A stretch of 64,000 nt of DNA from Acinetobacter cumulans (GTDB lineage: Bacteria; Pseudomonadota; Gammaproteobacteria; Pseudomonadales; Moraxellaceae): NCBI RefSeq assembly GCF_003024525.3, contig NZ_CP035934.2:2852001-2916000 (forward strand), read 5' to 3'. The notes beneath the pieces were generated by a model. The model worked only from the letters and a program-made list of their open reading frames with translations, made no database searches and was not told where the DNA came from. This document shows positions 9,183 to 19,379 of the stretch, piece by piece. Both the position numbers and the translations under genes were made by a program. Each line of letters opens with the position of its first letter. Position 1 is the stretch's first letter.

Positions 9183-10461
9183 TACGTCCCCAAAATAAAT
9201 GTTCCAGATGCGAATTGATCCACTTTTTCTCAGGATCTAACTGTTGTCGCAAATGCATAAAATCATCCCATTTCGGATACAAGGTACTTAACGCATCTCC
9301 TCCTAGCGTGTGCAATTTCCCCCAATGTGGTCGTCCACCATATTTTTGAAAGATTGGCTCTGCCAATTTAAAAATACTGACATAATCTTGCCGATAGTAC
9401 TGATGTATCGAAATTGAAATCGAGTCCTGCTGATAAAATGGGCTCAGCCAAATGTCATCGGCTTTGACATAACGAAATTCAATTGGAAAAAACATCGGGA
9501 CTTTGTGCTTTTTTAAACAGTACATTAGCTCTTCTAAGCAAGCGAGTCCTTCTTTAACTGGCAACTGATATTCCATTTCGTTAAAGCGTGTTTCACGTAC
9601 AGCGGGAAAGATCCGACTGGACCAATCAATTGCGGTACTCGGTCGTACCAATAGACTCACCAATTTCTGCAATGCTGGATTTAAAACAGGACATGACTTG
9701 GTGAGTTCAGAACAGATTCGTAAAAATACATCTTCATCTAAAATTTGTTCTGTTTTTGGTTGTACGGGTTCATTGGTTTCGTCTAAAGTTTTTAAAATGA
9801 CATTCGGCGAATGAATAAATGCCCAAAACTCGATATGCCGATGTTGTGATTTCCATTGCTCAATATGTTGGAGCACTTCTGTAAATGGGCAACTGCGGAT
9901 CTGCTCTTTGAGCTTATACATGGGACGATTTTGTAATTTAATTTTAGTCATGAGCCCCAAGCTTCCAAAAGCAACGCGACCTGCTTGATATATCTCACGA
10001 TGGTGCAATGCATCACACCAAATTAAATCGCCATCTGCCGTAATCAACTCAAAGCCTTCTACATAGGCAGATAGGCATTGCAAATCGATCCCCGTGCCAT
10101 GCGTTCCTGTCGCAATTGCACCCGCCAATGTCTGTTGATCTATATCCCCCTGATTCATGAGCGCCTGATTATAGGTAGCCAGTTTTTCACCTAAATCATA
10201 TAAATGCGTACCTGCCTGCACCACACTTTGGCAATGCTGATCATCATGTGAGACCACACCTTTAAAGTAATCTAGGCTCAAAAGTACGTCATTGGTTTGG
10301 GCCAAGCCACTAAATGAATGCCCTGCACCGATCACTCGAATTTTGGGGTGTGTACGTATCACATTTTGTAATACCTCTAAGCTGTTCGGACGCAGTAATT
10401 TTGGATAGGCTTGTTGCGAACCTGACCAGTTCGACCAAAACTCGGATTGCATTTTTATCAT
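9175..10461 (-). CDS. FAD-dependent sugar-1,4-lactone oxidase (ALO/GULO family)
   Basis: A vanillyl-alcohol-oxidase-superfamily flavoenzyme. The N-terminal FAD domain has 'RVIGAGHSFSGLAQTND', where the His of HSxS is the usual covalent flavin site, and 'GDIDQQTLAGAIATGTHGTG'. The C-terminal ALO domain ends with 'RPHWGKLHTL', the HWGK signature. Family members oxidise aldonolactones such as arabinono-, gulono- or galactono-1,4-lactone using oxygen or an electron acceptor. I prefer the ATG at 10461 (MIKMQSEFW), with GAGG nine bases upstream, over the one at 10491. It overlaps the following PLP-enzyme gene. A role in sugar or aldonate oxidation is likely, but the lactone is not identifiable. Confidence 0.85.
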   Translation of the reverse strand: MIKMQSEFWSNWSGSQQAYPKLLRPNSLEVLQNVIRTHPKIRVIGAGHSFSGLAQTNDVLLSLDYFKGVVSHDDQHCQSVVQAGTHLYDLGEKLATYNQALMNQGDIDQQTLAGAIATGTHGTGIDLQCLSAYVEGFELITADGDLIWCDALHHREIYQAGRVAFGSLGLMTKIKLQNRPMYKLKEQIRSCPFTEVLQHIEQWKSQHRHIEFWAFIHSPNVILKTLDETNEPVQPKTEQILDEDVFLRICSELTKSCPVLNPALQKLVSLLVRPSTAIDWSSRIFPAVRETRFNEMEYQLPVKEGLACLEELMYCLKKHKVPMFFPIEFRYVKADDIWLSPFYQQDSISISIHQYYRQDYVSIFKLAEPIFQKYGGRPHWGKLHTLGGDALSTLYPKWDDFMHLRQQLDPEKKWINSHLEHLFWGRSD

Positions 10462-10884
10462 TGTTATATCCTCAGTCTGTGCGCTAAGCACAATGCTGAA
10501 TTGCTCTTCTTATTTTTTTAAAGTGTGCAATGCAATATTGACCCTTCCTATATGTATATGGCTCAATTTATAAACAAAAGTCAATCTACTTTAAGTTCTT
10601 GCTTAGCTATAAAAACTAAAAAGGCACAGCTATGCCGTTATTGAACGCTACCTTGTTGAATATACTTCATTAAAAATTTCACACACAGGTATGCTCTTTC
10701 TCATACTTCAGGACCCCAAAAGCTGTCTAAATCACCTCATCTATCTATACCCAAAAAAAGATCAATGCACTCGACTTTAAGCATACAATAGAGTAAATAC
10801 TCGACTAAAGAATAAATGCAACAATCCACAATTCTGAATATTGTGTAAGCAGGAAATTAGAATAAATAAATTTGGAGTTTTGAC
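10462..10884. other. divergent promoter gap
   Basis: About 420 AT-rich bases lie between the divergent lactone-oxidase and acyl-CoA-synthetase genes. It must hold both promoters. No ORF, repeat or RNA gene was seen. Confidence 0.4.
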
Positions 10885-12525
10885 ATGGTCAGTCCTTATG
10901 ATGAATTGCCTCGTACACCGGCAAACTTCGTTGCATTATCACCTTTGCGCTATTTAGAACGGGCTGCATATATTTATCCAGACCAAGAGGCGATTATTCA
11001 TGGTGATCGTCATATCAGCTGGCGTCAAACGTATCAGCGCTGTCGTCAGTTTGCCCACCAATTACAGCAATTGGGCATTCAAAAAAATGATACTGTGTCG
11101 GTTTTACTTCCAAATATTCCAGCAATGATCGAAGCACACTTTGCAGTGCCTATGGCAGGTGCGGTTTTAAATACCCTTAATACCCGCTTAGATGCAAAAA
11201 CCATTGCTTTCATGCTTGAACATGCTGAAAGCAAAGTTCTTTTGGTTGATCCTGAATTTACCAGCGTAGCACAAGAGGCCTTAGCCCTGATCAATAAAGA
11301 GATCTACATTATTGATGTCGCTGATGTTGAATATGAAGGCACCAGCCAACGCATTGGTCAAATTGAATATGAAGACTGGATTGCACAAGGTGATAGCAAT
11401 TTCGAATGGGACCTCCCTGGCGATGAATGGGATGCGATTAGTCTGAGTTATACCTCAGGCACCACAGGCAATCCAAAAGGCGTGGTTTATCATCACCGTG
11501 GTGCTTATATTAATGCAGCCAGCAATATCATTGCCTGTGGTATGAAGCCACGTGCGACTTACCTTTGGACCCTCCCGCTGTTCCATTGTAATGGCTGGTG
11601 CTTTGGCTGGACCATGGCAGCCAATGGTGGAACCAATATCTGTTTACGTAAAGTTGATCCTGAGCTGATTTTCAAATTAATCGCTGAACATAAAGTGGAT
11701 TATTTCTGCGGTGCGCCAATCGTACTTTCAATGTTGATCAATACCCCAGAAGAGAAAAAGACTTCATTCGATCATCGTGTAGAAGTGATGGTGGCTGGTG
11801 CAGCACCTCCAGCAGCCATTATTGAAGGCATGCGTGGTATTGGCATTAATGTGACACATGTTTATGGCCTTACAGAAACCTATGGTCCTTCTGCACTGTG
11901 TGCTTCACAAGCAGGCTGGTCAGAGCTTTCAATTCAAGAACAAGCACAGCTACACTCGCGTCAAGGCGTACCATATCCACTTCAGGATGGCATGAAAGTG
12001 CTTGATCCAGAAACGATGCTCCCTGTAAAAAATGATGGCCAGACCATGGGTGAAATCATGTTCCGTGGCAACATTGTGATGAAAGGCTATTTGAAAAACC
12101 CCGAAGCTACGGCTGAAGCTTTTGCTGGTGGCTGGTTCCATACTGGTGATTTAGCAGTCTGCCAGCCCGATGGCTATGCAAAAATTACCGATCGCTCTAA
12201 AGATGTGATTATTTCAGGTGGCGAGAATATTTCATCGCTTGAAGTTGAAGAAGTCCTGTACCAGCACCCAGCAGTACTCACTGCGGCTGTCGTTGCGAAA
12301 CCAGATCCACGTTGGCAAGAAGTCCCTTGTGCCTTCATTGAGCTCAAGGTCGGCAAAGAAGCCACTCCTGAGGAAATTATTGAATTCTGTAAGCAACACC
12401 TTGCACGCTTTAAAGTCCCTAAAGATGTGGTGATTACAGAAATTCCAAAAACCTCGACAGGTAAGTTACAAAAATTTGTCCTTCGTGACTGGGCAAAAGA
12501 ACGTGCCACAGGTGAGTTCAGCTAA
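10885..12525 (+). CDS. acyl-CoA synthetase (medium/long-chain fatty acid-CoA ligase, AMP-forming)
   Basis: A 546-residue ANL-superfamily adenylate-forming enzyme. The P-loop-like motif YTSGTTGNPKG is at about 189-199. Also present are 'VYGLTETYG' (A5), 'GWFHTGDLAV' (A7), 'DRSKDVIISGGENIS' (hinge and A8) and the C-terminal 'PKTSTGKLQKFVLRD', with the catalytic lysine in GKLQK. It converts a carboxylic acid, CoA and ATP into acyl-CoA, AMP and PPi in the cytosol. Similarity is closest to the AlkK-like medium-chain ligases that feed beta-oxidation. GGAG lies upstream of the ATG at good spacing. It is monocistronic and closed by a terminator. The exact chain length is not decidable from sequence. 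Confidence 0.88.
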   Translation: MVSPYDELPRTPANFVALSPLRYLERAAYIYPDQEAIIHGDRHISWRQTYQRCRQFAHQLQQLGIQKNDTVSVLLPNIPAMIEAHFAVPMAGAVLNTLNTRLDAKTIAFMLEHAESKVLLVDPEFTSVAQEALALINKEIYIIDVADVEYEGTSQRIGQIEYEDWIAQGDSNFEWDLPGDEWDAISLSYTSGTTGNPKGVVYHHRGAYINAASNIIACGMKPRATYLWTLPLFHCNGWCFGWTMAANGGTNICLRKVDPELIFKLIAEHKVDYFCGAPIVLSMLINTPEEKKTSFDHRVEVMVAGAAPPAAIIEGMRGIGINVTHVYGLTETYGPSALCASQAGWSELSIQEQAQLHSRQGVPYPLQDGMKVLDPETMLPVKNDGQTMGEIMFRGNIVMKGYLKNPEATAEAFAGGWFHTGDLAVCQPDGYAKITDRSKDVIISGGENISSLEVEEVLYQHPAVLTAAVVAKPDPRWQEVPCAFIELKVGKEATPEEIIEFCKQHLARFKVPKDVVITEIPKTSTGKLQKFVLRDWAKERATGEFS

Positions 12526-12541
12526 GCATTCAGTTAAAACA

Positions 12542-12569
12542 GAAAAACGACCGCTATGGGTCGTTTTTC
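12542..12569 (+). terminator. terminator after acyl-CoA synthetase
   Basis: The stem AAAACGACC...GGTCGTTTT with loop GCTAT lies 17 bp after the stop codon and ends in a T run. Confidence 0.85.
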
Positions 12570-12612
12570 TTTATGCACAGATAGAATCAATAGACATACT
12601 ACTCATAGATTC

Positions 12613-12645
12613 AAAAAAAACAGCTCTTATGAGCCGTTTTTAATT
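12613..12645 (-). terminator. terminator of the mazG-darP block
   Basis: The stem AACgGCTC/GAGCtGTT with loop ATAA is followed on the minus strand by a run of eight T, just after the darP stop. Confidence 0.75.
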
Positions 12646-12651
12646 ACAACA

Positions 12652-13185
12652 TTAATTGTCTGAAATTAATGCAACTTGCTGTACATAGTTGAATAATTTG
12701 AGTCTAGACGCTGCAATTTCTTCTTCCGTTGCATTCTTTGCGATATCACGATGAACACGTAAAGCATGCTGACGTAGAGTATGGCGCTCTGTCGCATTAT
12801 AAGTTTTAGAAAAGTCATTAATGACTGGATCACCATCTTTAATAATGCGATCAACCCAACGATTCAACTGCGCAGTTTTTTTCAAACCTTGCTTCGGTGT
12901 TAAATACGATAAAATGACACTTTCATCTTCATTACGCATTAACTTGCCAATACGCGAGCATTGACGGCGACGCGCTTCATGCGATGAAATTGCTTGAATA
13001 TCAAGAAGCGCTTCAATCAAGCGCTCATCCACTGGAAGATTTTTGATTTGTTTAGGACTCAGCTCTGCAAGCTGTTCACCCAAAGCGGCCATACGCTGTA
13101 CAGCCTTCTTTTGTTCGGTTTTGCTTGCACGTCCTTCTAGAGATTCAAAATCATCTTCAGTAAAACGAGTTGGTCGACGTGCCAC
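12652..13185 (-). CDS. darP: ribosome biogenesis factor DarP/YjgA (DUF615)
   Basis: A 177-residue, charged, mostly helical protein. 'RFTEDDFESLEGRASKTEQKKAVQRMAALGEQLAELSPKQIKNLPVDERLIEAL' and 'EARRRQCSRIGKLMRNED' are hallmarks of YjgA, which associates with late 50S precursors. Length fits the family. The start is 2 bp from the npr stop, making it the last gene of a tight operon with npr and rapZ and just ahead of the terminator. Confidence 0.92.
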   Translation of the reverse strand: MARRPTRFTEDDFESLEGRASKTEQKKAVQRMAALGEQLAELSPKQIKNLPVDERLIEALLDIQAISSHEARRRQCSRIGKLMRNEDESVILSYLTPKQGLKKTAQLNRWVDRIIKDGDPVINDFSKTYNATERHTLRQHALRVHRDIAKNATEEEIAASRLKLFNYVQQVALISDN

Positions 13186-13187
13186 GA

Positions 13188-13457
13188 TTAATCTGCCTCA
13201 TAAAATTTTGCTGCGAATAATGCTTGAATATCAGACAAAGCTTTTTCTTCATCTGCACCATCAATCACTAAGCGCAAAGTTGTGCCTTTACCAGCACCGA
13301 GCATGAGCAAAGACATAATGTTTTTTGCGTCTACTAATTTATCACCTTTGCCAATCTGAATCGATGAGCGAAATTTAGTGGTGACTTCAATGAGTTTTCC
13401 AGACGCACGCGCATGTAAACCTAGTTTGTTTATTACGTCAACAGTTGTGTCTATCAT
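13188..13457 (-). CDS. HPr-family phosphocarrier NPr
   Basis: An 89-residue HPr-fold protein. The phosphorylatable histidine is at residue 15 in '[16 protein letters not shown]'; the regulatory-serine region '[18 protein letters not shown]' follows. In the nitrogen PTS, NPr takes phosphate from EI-Ntr and passes it to EIIA-Ntr as a regulatory relay without sugar transport. Its start overlaps the rapZ stop by four bases (ATGA), a common npr-rapZ arrangement. rpoN, hpf and ptsN, often in this cluster elsewhere, are not adjacent here. Confidence 0.9.
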   Translation of the reverse strand: MIDTTVDVINKLGLHARASGKLIEVTTKFRSSIQIGKGDKLVDAKNIMSLLMLGAGKGTTLRLVIDGADEEKALSDIQALFAAKFYEAD

Positions 13458-14305
13458 GACCAGTGCTTCATTTCTCTATGTAAGACCTGAACAGACCATT
13501 TTGCCTCAAGGGCTCTCTTGAGTCTATCCACAATATAAACCGAACGATGTTGTCCACCCGTACAACCGATAGAAACCGTCATATAATGGCGGTGTCCTTC
13601 TGCAAAAGCAGGCAACCACTTTTCTAAAAATTGATAAATATCAGTAAACATTTCATTGGTTTGTGCACTGCTTTCTAAGAATTTTTGTACAGGTACATCT
13701 AAACCAGAAAATTTTCTTAACTCTAAATCCCAATGCGGGTTAGGTAAATGCCGAACATCAAACACATAGTCCGCATCTAAAGGGATGCCATGTTTAAAAC
13801 CAAAAGACTGTAAAATAACAATTAATTGGTCAGCTTGCCCTAATTTAGATAAAAGCACATGCTTTAAATCATGTACGCTTTTATCTGTGGTGTCGATATG
13901 TACTGTCGCACGAAATTGAATCGGCAACAACAAATCTTTTTCTTGTTGAATACATTCATTCAAACTATTAAAACGGCTGGATAATGGATGAGGACGACGC
14001 GATGCACTAAAGCGTGCTATCAGTTCCTGATCACGCGTAGTCAAATAAATCACATCCACGGCACCATGCTTTTGCAATAATGAAAAAACATGGTCAAACT
14101 CTTGCATATCTTGGCGTGTACTTCGAACATCCACCCCTAAGGCCAGTTGCTCGAGATTATTTTCCTGATCTAATTTTTCAACAATTTCAGGCAACAGCGC
14201 GAGAGGCAAATTATCAATACAGTAATACCCCAAATCTTCCAGCACCTGCAAAGCAGATGACTTTCCTGATCCTGACTGGCCTGTAACGATTAAAATTCGT
14301 TTCAT
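13454..14305 (-). CDS. rapZ: RNase adapter protein / nucleotide-binding protein RapZ
   Basis: A P-loop protein of 283 residues from the ATG at 14305 ([19 protein letters not shown], Walker A at 9-16). The C-terminal domain contains '[19 protein letters not shown]' and '[19 protein letters not shown]', the conserved family motifs. In enteric bacteria RapZ delivers the sRNA GlmZ to RNase E and senses glucosamine-6-phosphate. Whether GlmZ exists in this organism is unknown, so only the family role is inferred. The longer ORF start at 14365 would overlap panC; a GGACAG-type RBS favours 14305. Confidence 0.92.
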   Translation of the reverse strand: MKRILIVTGQSGSGKSSALQVLEDLGYYCIDNLPLALLPEIVEKLDQENNLEQLALGVDVRSTRQDMQEFDHVFSLLQKHGAVDVIYLTTRDQELIARFSASRRPHPLSSRFNSLNECIQQEKDLLLPIQFRATVHIDTTDKSVHDLKHVLLSKLGQADQLIVILQSFGFKHGIPLDADYVFDVRHLPNPHWDLELRKFSGLDVPVQKFLESSAQTNEMFTDIYQFLEKWLPAFAEGHRHYMTVSIGCTGGQHRSVYIVDRLKRALEAKWSVQVLHREMKHWS

Positions 14306-14330
14306 CGCGCGTGCTGTCCTTTCATGCAAA

Positions 14331-15179
14331 TTAAGATGCAGTAAACTTAACCTGTAAATTATCAATTAAGCGTGTTTTGCCAATTTTGGCTGCTACAAAC
14401 AAGACGACGTCTTGATTAAAGCTATCGACTTTTTGAAGTTCTGGGCTACGTGCTTCCACATAATCCACCACAAAACCAGCATCCGTTAATGTTGCTCGAA
14501 TTGTATTTAAAGCATCTGACAACGCAGTGCCTGACGTGAGTTGTTGTGCTGCCGTTTGTAAGCTTTGGTAAATAACTGGAGCAATTTCACGGTGCTCAGG
14601 GCTTAAGTAACCATTACGTGAGCTGAGTGCCAAACCATCTGCAGCGCGTGTAATCGGCACACCAATCACTTCTAAAGGAATATTTAAATCACGCACAAAC
14701 TGACGAATCACAGCCAGTTGTTGATAGTCTTTTTGACCAAAAAATGCAAAATTGGGTTGCACCATGTTAAAGAGTTTGGTCACAACTACTGCAACACCAT
14801 CAAAATGACCTGGGCGCTGTGCACCACATAAATCATCTGTAATGTTATTCACTGAAATATTGGTTAGACGCGGTTGATTGCCATACATTTGCTCTACAGT
14901 TGGCGCAAAAACGATGTCACAACCCACATCAGCTAAAAGTTGCTGATCGCGTTCTAAAGTACGTGGATAATTATCAAAATCTTCATTTGGCCCAAACTGA
15001 ATTGGGTTGACAAAGATACTCACCACCACCACATCACAGAGTTTACGCGCTTCACGTACAAGGTTTAAATGCCCTTCGTGCAAATTACCCATAGTTGGAA
15101 CAAAGCCAATAATTTTACGTGCTGCTTTTGCAGGACTCAGCGATGCAGTCAAGCCTTGAATCGTGGTTTCAGTTTTCAT
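14331..15179 (-). CDS. panC: pantothenate synthetase
   Basis: Condenses pantoate and beta-alanine with ATP to form pantothenate, in the cytosol. A 282-residue nucleotidyltransferase with '[17 protein letters not shown]' (HxGH at 34-37), '[26 protein letters not shown]', '[15 protein letters not shown]' and '[14 protein letters not shown]' (KMSKS-like loop). Length is standard. It lies 3 bp downstream of panB, so the two steps of pantoate activation are co-transcribed. panD is not in the window. Confidence 0.96.
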   Translation of the reverse strand: MKTETTIQGLTASLSPAKAARKIIGFVPTMGNLHEGHLNLVREARKLCDVVVVSIFVNPIQFGPNEDFDNYPRTLERDQQLLADVGCDIVFAPTVEQMYGNQPRLTNISVNNITDDLCGAQRPGHFDGVAVVVTKLFNMVQPNFAFFGQKDYQQLAVIRQFVRDLNIPLEVIGVPITRAADGLALSSRNGYLSPEHREIAPVIYQSLQTAAQQLTSGTALSDALNTIRATLTDAGFVVDYVEARSPELQKVDSFNQDVVLFVAAKIGKTRLIDNLQVKFTAS

Positions 15180-15182
15180 CTT

Positions 15183-15992
15183 TTATAACTCAATTTGGAA
15201 AGTTTGTTCTTTTGCAGGGAAAGATCCATCGAGCACTGCGGCATGGTAAGCCTTAAATGCATCTAAAATAGCCGTCTCACCTGACTGTTCTTTCATAAAG
15301 TTACGTACAAATTTCGCAACATGGCTAAATGTAAGCCCGAGCATATCTTGCTGTACCAACACTTGGCCATCCGTATCTGCCCCAGCACCAATACCAATCA
15401 CAGGTGTTTGCGGGAACAATTCACTAATTTCTTTACCGACTTGTGCTGGAACGCATTCCAACAACAAAATCGCAGCGCCTGCATCAACCACAGCTTTACA
15501 GTCTGCAATAAGCTGATCTGCTGTTTCACGTGTACGGGCTTGGACTTTATAGCCACCAAATACGTGTACAGATTGAGGTGTTAAACCTAAATGCACACAT
15601 ACAGGAATCCCGTTACGTGTCAGCGTTGCCACAGTTTCTGCTAACCATGCCCCACCCTCAAGTTTCACCATGTGCGCACCGGCTTGCATAATGGTTTTTG
15701 AGTTTTGTAAGGCATCATTTAAGGTTGCATAACTCATAAATGGCAGATCAGTTAAAATAAAGGCATGTTGATTACCACGGCGCACTGTTGCAGTGTGGTA
15801 TGCCATATCTTCAACAGTTACAGGCAAAGTCGAATCATGACCTTGAATGGTCATTCCGAGTGAATCACCTACTAAGATTGTATCAATTTCAGCAACTTCC
15901 ATTGCTTTTGCCATACTTGCATCATAACAAGTTAAGCAAGAAAACTTTCGGCCTTCCGCTTTAAATTTTTTTAAGTGGCTTAGACTGATCAT
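15183..15992 (-). CDS. panB: 3-methyl-2-oxobutanoate hydroxymethyltransferase
   Basis: Transfers a hydroxymethyl group from methylene-THF to 2-ketoisovalerate, giving ketopantoate. A 269-residue TIM barrel. '[39 protein letters not shown]' holds the metal-binding Asp, and '[11 protein letters not shown]' and '[20 protein letters not shown]' match the family. It is immediately upstream of panC. The 2-ketoisovalerate substrate comes from the ilv genes elsewhere in this window. Confidence 0.96.
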   Translation of the reverse strand: MISLSHLKKFKAEGRKFSCLTCYDASMAKAMEVAEIDTILVGDSLGMTIQGHDSTLPVTVEDMAYHTATVRRGNQHAFILTDLPFMSYATLNDALQNSKTIMQAGAHMVKLEGGAWLAETVATLTRNGIPVCVHLGLTPQSVHVFGGYKVQARTRETADQLIADCKAVVDAGAAILLLECVPAQVGKEISELFPQTPVIGIGAGADTDGQVLVQQDMLGLTFSHVAKFVRNFMKEQSGETAILDAFKAYHAAVLDGSFPAKEQTFQIEL

Positions 15993-16034
15993 CTAGAATT
16001 TCCTCTTATGGCCATATTTTCAGCCAATAAAAAT

Positions 16035-16523
16035 TTAAATTTTTGCCCAATTTCCTGCATCTAAGACAGTCAGACTGACTTGATCCAGAATGGGTAAAGT
16101 ATTTAATTGTTGTCCATTTAACTGTAGATTTTCATCTAAATCGAGTAATGGAATCAGCACAAAATCACGTTCCATCACGCCTACATGAGGCACAATTAAA
16201 CGCGGATGTTGAATATTTTGTTGGCCATAAATCAACAAATCTAGGTCAAGTGTACGCTCGCCCCAACGGCGTAGACGTACGCGACCAGACTCTTGTTCAA
16301 AGCGCTGTAATTCATCAAGTAATGCCAATGGTTCTAAATCGGTTTGCAATTGCACTACAGCATTTAAATAATTCGGTTGATCCTGCGGACCCATGGGCGG
16401 ACTTTGGTACAGTTTAGAGACGTTAACCGCACCTAGTGTCGACAATTTATGCACAGCTTCGGTCAAAATTTGCAGAGAATCCCCCAAATTACTGCCTAAG
16501 CCAATATAGGTAATCACGCTCAT
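16035..16523 (-). CDS. folK: HPPK, 6-hydroxymethyl-7,8-dihydropterin pyrophosphokinase
   Basis: Transfers pyrophosphate from ATP to hydroxymethyl-dihydropterin in folate synthesis. A 162-residue protein with 'YIGLGSNLGDSLQIL', 'LYQSPPMGPQDQPNYLNAVVQL' and the metal-binding 'RWGERTLDLDLLIYG', plus 'HPRLIVPHVGVMERDFVLIPL'. The ATGA overlap with the pcnB stop indicates coupled translation, an arrangement common in gammaproteobacteria. Confidence 0.95.
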   Translation of the reverse strand: MSVITYIGLGSNLGDSLQILTEAVHKLSTLGAVNVSKLYQSPPMGPQDQPNYLNAVVQLQTDLEPLALLDELQRFEQESGRVRLRRWGERTLDLDLLIYGQQNIQHPRLIVPHVGVMERDFVLIPLLDLDENLQLNGQQLNTLPILDQVSLTVLDAGNWAKI

Positions 16524-17980
16524 TGCGTTGGTCCAAAAATCACCGTGCTCAAATCTCGTTTTACACGCTTACGTTTTAGAATTGGGTGATCTGCCGTAAT
16601 TTGATCATTCCCCCCATTCACCGCCTGTGCTTTAAAGTCAGCTTGTTGCTTGGCTTTACGCGCACGACGACTACGAGGTTCTGGCTCATTCACCAAAGGT
16701 TCAATCTCAGCTTGTTGAACTTGATGTAATGGCTTAATGTCTTCTTGAGTAGCACCTTTACGGCGCCCTTTCGCACGTTGGCGATTGTAGTCCGCAATCG
16801 CACGTTCTTTTTCATCTGTGCTAAGTGTTTGGTAAGTGTCCCACCACACACCCATGCCTTGAGTCGTTTGATCACCCGATTTTTCACGTAGCAATAAAAA
16901 GTCAAAACCCGCACGGAAACGTGCATGTCCAGACAATGCTTCAATTTGCTGCGGTTTTGGATTAAGCAAACGCGTCTGCATCTCCCAAACTTCACGAATA
17001 AAAGTTTCTGCAAAACGTGGAATAACAGTACGCGTCGCTTGACGTTTAAGCACATCTAAACCAGCCTGAGCACGAGCTTCAGCAGCAACTACGCCTTTTT
17101 TCGCATAAAACTCACAACGCTCAAGGAAAGGCTTCCACAGCAACACTGCATAGAAAAATGCAGGATTGATGGTCTTACCAATTGAGATACGCTGGTCTGT
17201 GTTTTTGGCTGCGCGCTCGATAAATGGCGTGATATTTGGCTGGATATCCGCAAATAACTGATGCCAGATCTCGAATTCTATCAGCATTGGCATGACACGG
17301 TTTAAGTGTCCCATCGTGAAGAGTTTCTGGGACTCATCGTATAAACGATGTGGAGACACATCACGGAGTAATTGCGCAGTTTCAGGTGTAAAGACATCCA
17401 AAATGCTTTGATCGATAGAGAAGTTTAATTTCGCTGCAAAACGCAATGTGCGTAACATACGCACAGGATCTTCTTCAAAACGAAGCATCGGATCGCCCAA
17501 TAAACTTAACTTTTTCGCTTTGATGTCTTCATAGGCATTACAAAAATCGAGCACGATACCTTTGCGTGGCTGGTAATACATGGCATTAATTGAAAAATCA
17601 CGTCGTGCAAAATCTTGCTCAATGGTTCCCCAGTTATTGTCACGTAAAATCATGCCTGCAGCAGAAGTTACTGCTTTTTTCGGAGGTGCACGAAAAGTAG
17701 CAACTTCAATGAGTTCACGACCTGAATAGACATGTGCCAACTCAAAGCGACGTCCGATAATCCGACAACGTCGTCCGAAGACTTCTTTAACTTGTGATGG
17801 TGTGGCATTCGTCACCGCATCAAAATCCTTAGGATTCAGACCCAGCATTAAATCACGTACACCACCGCCGACGATATAAGCTTCATAGCCTGCCTTAGTT
17901 AAGGCATCAATCACATCTAATATGGAAGAAGGTAATTGTGCGGTAGATAAACCGCATTTGGACGCGCGCAAAGTTTGCAA
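16520..17980 (-). CDS. pcnB: poly(A) polymerase I
   Basis: Adds 3' poly(A) tails that promote RNA decay. A 486-residue class II nucleotidyltransferase with 'IVGGGVRDLMLGLNPKDFDAVTNA' (catalytic DxD at 52 and 54), 'GRRFELAHVYSGRELIEVATFR', 'ARRDFSINAMYY' and 'EEDPVRMLRTLRFAAKLNF'. The C-terminal 100 residues are highly basic (QRAKGRRKGATQ, RSRRARKAKQQ, LKRKRVKRDLS), as in bacterial PAP I rather than CCA-adding enzymes. An alternative would be a tRNA nucleotidyltransferase; the tail and the pcnB-folK context favour PAP I. The start codon is followed by a possibly dispensable N-terminal extension of about 15 residues. Confidence 0.92.
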   Translation of the reverse strand: MQTLRASKCGLSTAQLPSSILDVIDALTKAGYEAYIVGGGVRDLMLGLNPKDFDAVTNATPSQVKEVFGRRCRIIGRRFELAHVYSGRELIEVATFRAPPKKAVTSAAGMILRDNNWGTIEQDFARRDFSINAMYYQPRKGIVLDFCNAYEDIKAKKLSLLGDPMLRFEEDPVRMLRTLRFAAKLNFSIDQSILDVFTPETAQLLRDVSPHRLYDESQKLFTMGHLNRVMPMLIEFEIWHQLFADIQPNITPFIERAAKNTDQRISIGKTINPAFFYAVLLWKPFLERCEFYAKKGVVAAEARAQAGLDVLKRQATRTVIPRFAETFIREVWEMQTRLLNPKPQQIEALSGHARFRAGFDFLLLREKSGDQTTQGMGVWWDTYQTLSTDEKERAIADYNRQRAKGRRKGATQEDIKPLHQVQQAEIEPLVNEPEPRSRRARKAKQQADFKAQAVNGGNDQITADHPILKRKRVKRDLSTVIFGPTQ

Positions 17981-18114
17981 AAGACGCTGTCTCCTACGTC
18001 TGGACGTAAAAATTTTAAGATGCCGTAATCATATCTCTAACACAATCAAAGGGCAATTTGATTCTATCAATCCAACCGTATTGCCTAGATTGGAATTTTC
18101 TACAATTGTAATAT

Positions 18115-18513
18115 TTACAAACTTAAGCGCGCTCTATTTTTGGCATACAAAGCAGGCCCTATACCTTTGACTTGTTGGATTTCTTCAATGCTTTTGAACT
18201 TCCCGTTTTGGCTCCGATACGCAATGATTGCCTCAGCTTTTTTCTGACCAATACCGTGTAATTGTTGTAACTGCTCACTATTCGCAGTGTTTAAACTCAC
18301 TTTGGCGCCTGAAGTATTCGCATGTAACGTAGGTTTAGCCAAATAATGCTGTGCCGTAGCATCTGGGGTTTTCAAGCGCTGATCATGTGCCTGTTGCGTC
18401 GCTTTCCACTGCGTATAGTCTGCAGTTTCAGCTTTAGCCCAAGACATGCTCAGTGTCATCAAAATCATTAACCAAAGAAGAAGCTGTGCTTTATTCAATC
18501 CGCCCTGTTTCAT
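18115..18513 (-). CDS. ComEA-family helix-hairpin-helix DNA-binding protein
   Basis: A 132-residue exported protein. The signal sequence spans about 1-28 ([18 protein letters not shown]). A linker leads to two helix-hairpin-helix motifs at about 71-132: '[29 protein letters not shown]' and '[21 protein letters not shown]'. ComEA proteins bind incoming double-stranded DNA in the periplasm and ratchet it inward during natural transformation, which fits the competence of many Acinetobacter. The start overlaps the mazG 3' end by 23 bp. Confidence 0.88.
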   Translation of the reverse strand: MKQGGLNKAQLLLWLMILMTLSMSWAKAETADYTQWKATQQAHDQRLKTPDATAQHYLAKPTLHANTSGAKVSLNTANSEQLQQLHGIGQKKAEAIIAYRSQNGKFKSIEEIQQVKGIGPALYAKNRARLSL

Positions 18514-19285
18514 GCTGTGCCTGCTGTTTTAAGTGTTGTTTTGCCTGTTCCCACAGCTGATCCATTTCAGCCAGTGACAGGTCTTCTATATTGTTATTGT
18601 GTAATGCAACCTGTGATTCTATATATGCAAAGCGTGAGCGAAATTTTTGAATCGTGCCCAACAATGCAATCTCACTAGAGATGCCTAGTTTACGACCAAC
18701 ATTCACCAGTGAAAATAAGCAATCGCCAAATTCATCTATAATTTCATCGGAATTTTGCGAAGCCAAAGCCTCTTGAAATTCTGCCAATTCTTCTTCGACC
18801 TTGCCATACGCCTCTTGCACATCTGGAAAATCGAACCCTATTTTGGCAACTTTTTTTTGGATCTCTTCTGCTTGATTCAATGCAGGGCCAGGTTTAATTG
18901 CATCTAAGCGGGATGCACTTTTTCCAGCACGTTCCTCTGCTTTAATTTTTTGCCAAAGCTTGGCAACATCGTCCGCATTGAGCTGGCTAAATTGCTCGGC
19001 TTGAAACACATGCGGATGACGACGAATTAATTTTTCTGAAATCGCATTCACGACATCATCAAAGGTGAAAGCCCCCATTTCACTATACATTTGCGATTGA
19101 AACACCACCTGTAAGAGCAAATCACCAAGTTCATTTTTGATCTCATCAATATGACCTTCACGAATTGCCGCTTCAACTTCGTATGCTTCTTCAATGGCAT
19201 ATTGAGTGAGGCTTTGTGGCGTTTGTTGTTGATCCCAAGGGCACTTCATCCGTAGCTCTTGCATAATATTCAATAAACGTTCCAC
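18491..19285 (-). CDS. mazG: nucleoside triphosphate pyrophosphohydrolase MazG
   Basis: Hydrolyses (d)NTPs to NMP and PPi, a housecleaning role. A 264-residue protein with two tandem MazG domains. The N-terminal one has '[27 protein letters not shown]' and '[14 protein letters not shown]'. The C-terminal one has '[12 protein letters not shown]' and '[20 protein letters not shown]'; both show the ExxE...ExxD metal-binding pattern. Length is normal. It is the promoter-proximal gene of the minus-strand block. Confidence 0.94.
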   Translation of the reverse strand: MERLLNIMQELRMKCPWDQQQTPQSLTQYAIEEAYEVEAAIREGHIDEIKNELGDLLLQVVFQSQMYSEMGAFTFDDVVNAISEKLIRRHPHVFQAEQFSQLNADDVAKLWQKIKAEERAGKSASRLDAIKPGPALNQAEEIQKKVAKIGFDFPDVQEAYGKVEEELAEFQEALASQNSDEIIDEFGDCLFSLVNVGRKLGISSEIALLGTIQKFRSRFAYIESQVALHNNNIEDLSLAEMDQLWEQAKQHLKQQAQHETGRIE

Positions 19286-19379
19286 ATTTCACCTCAGTGT
19301 TTTTCATGTTGCTCAAGATTTCCTCATTTTATTTTGTTATGCTCAAAATCGCATAGGGAAAATAAGGAGAATCATAAAA

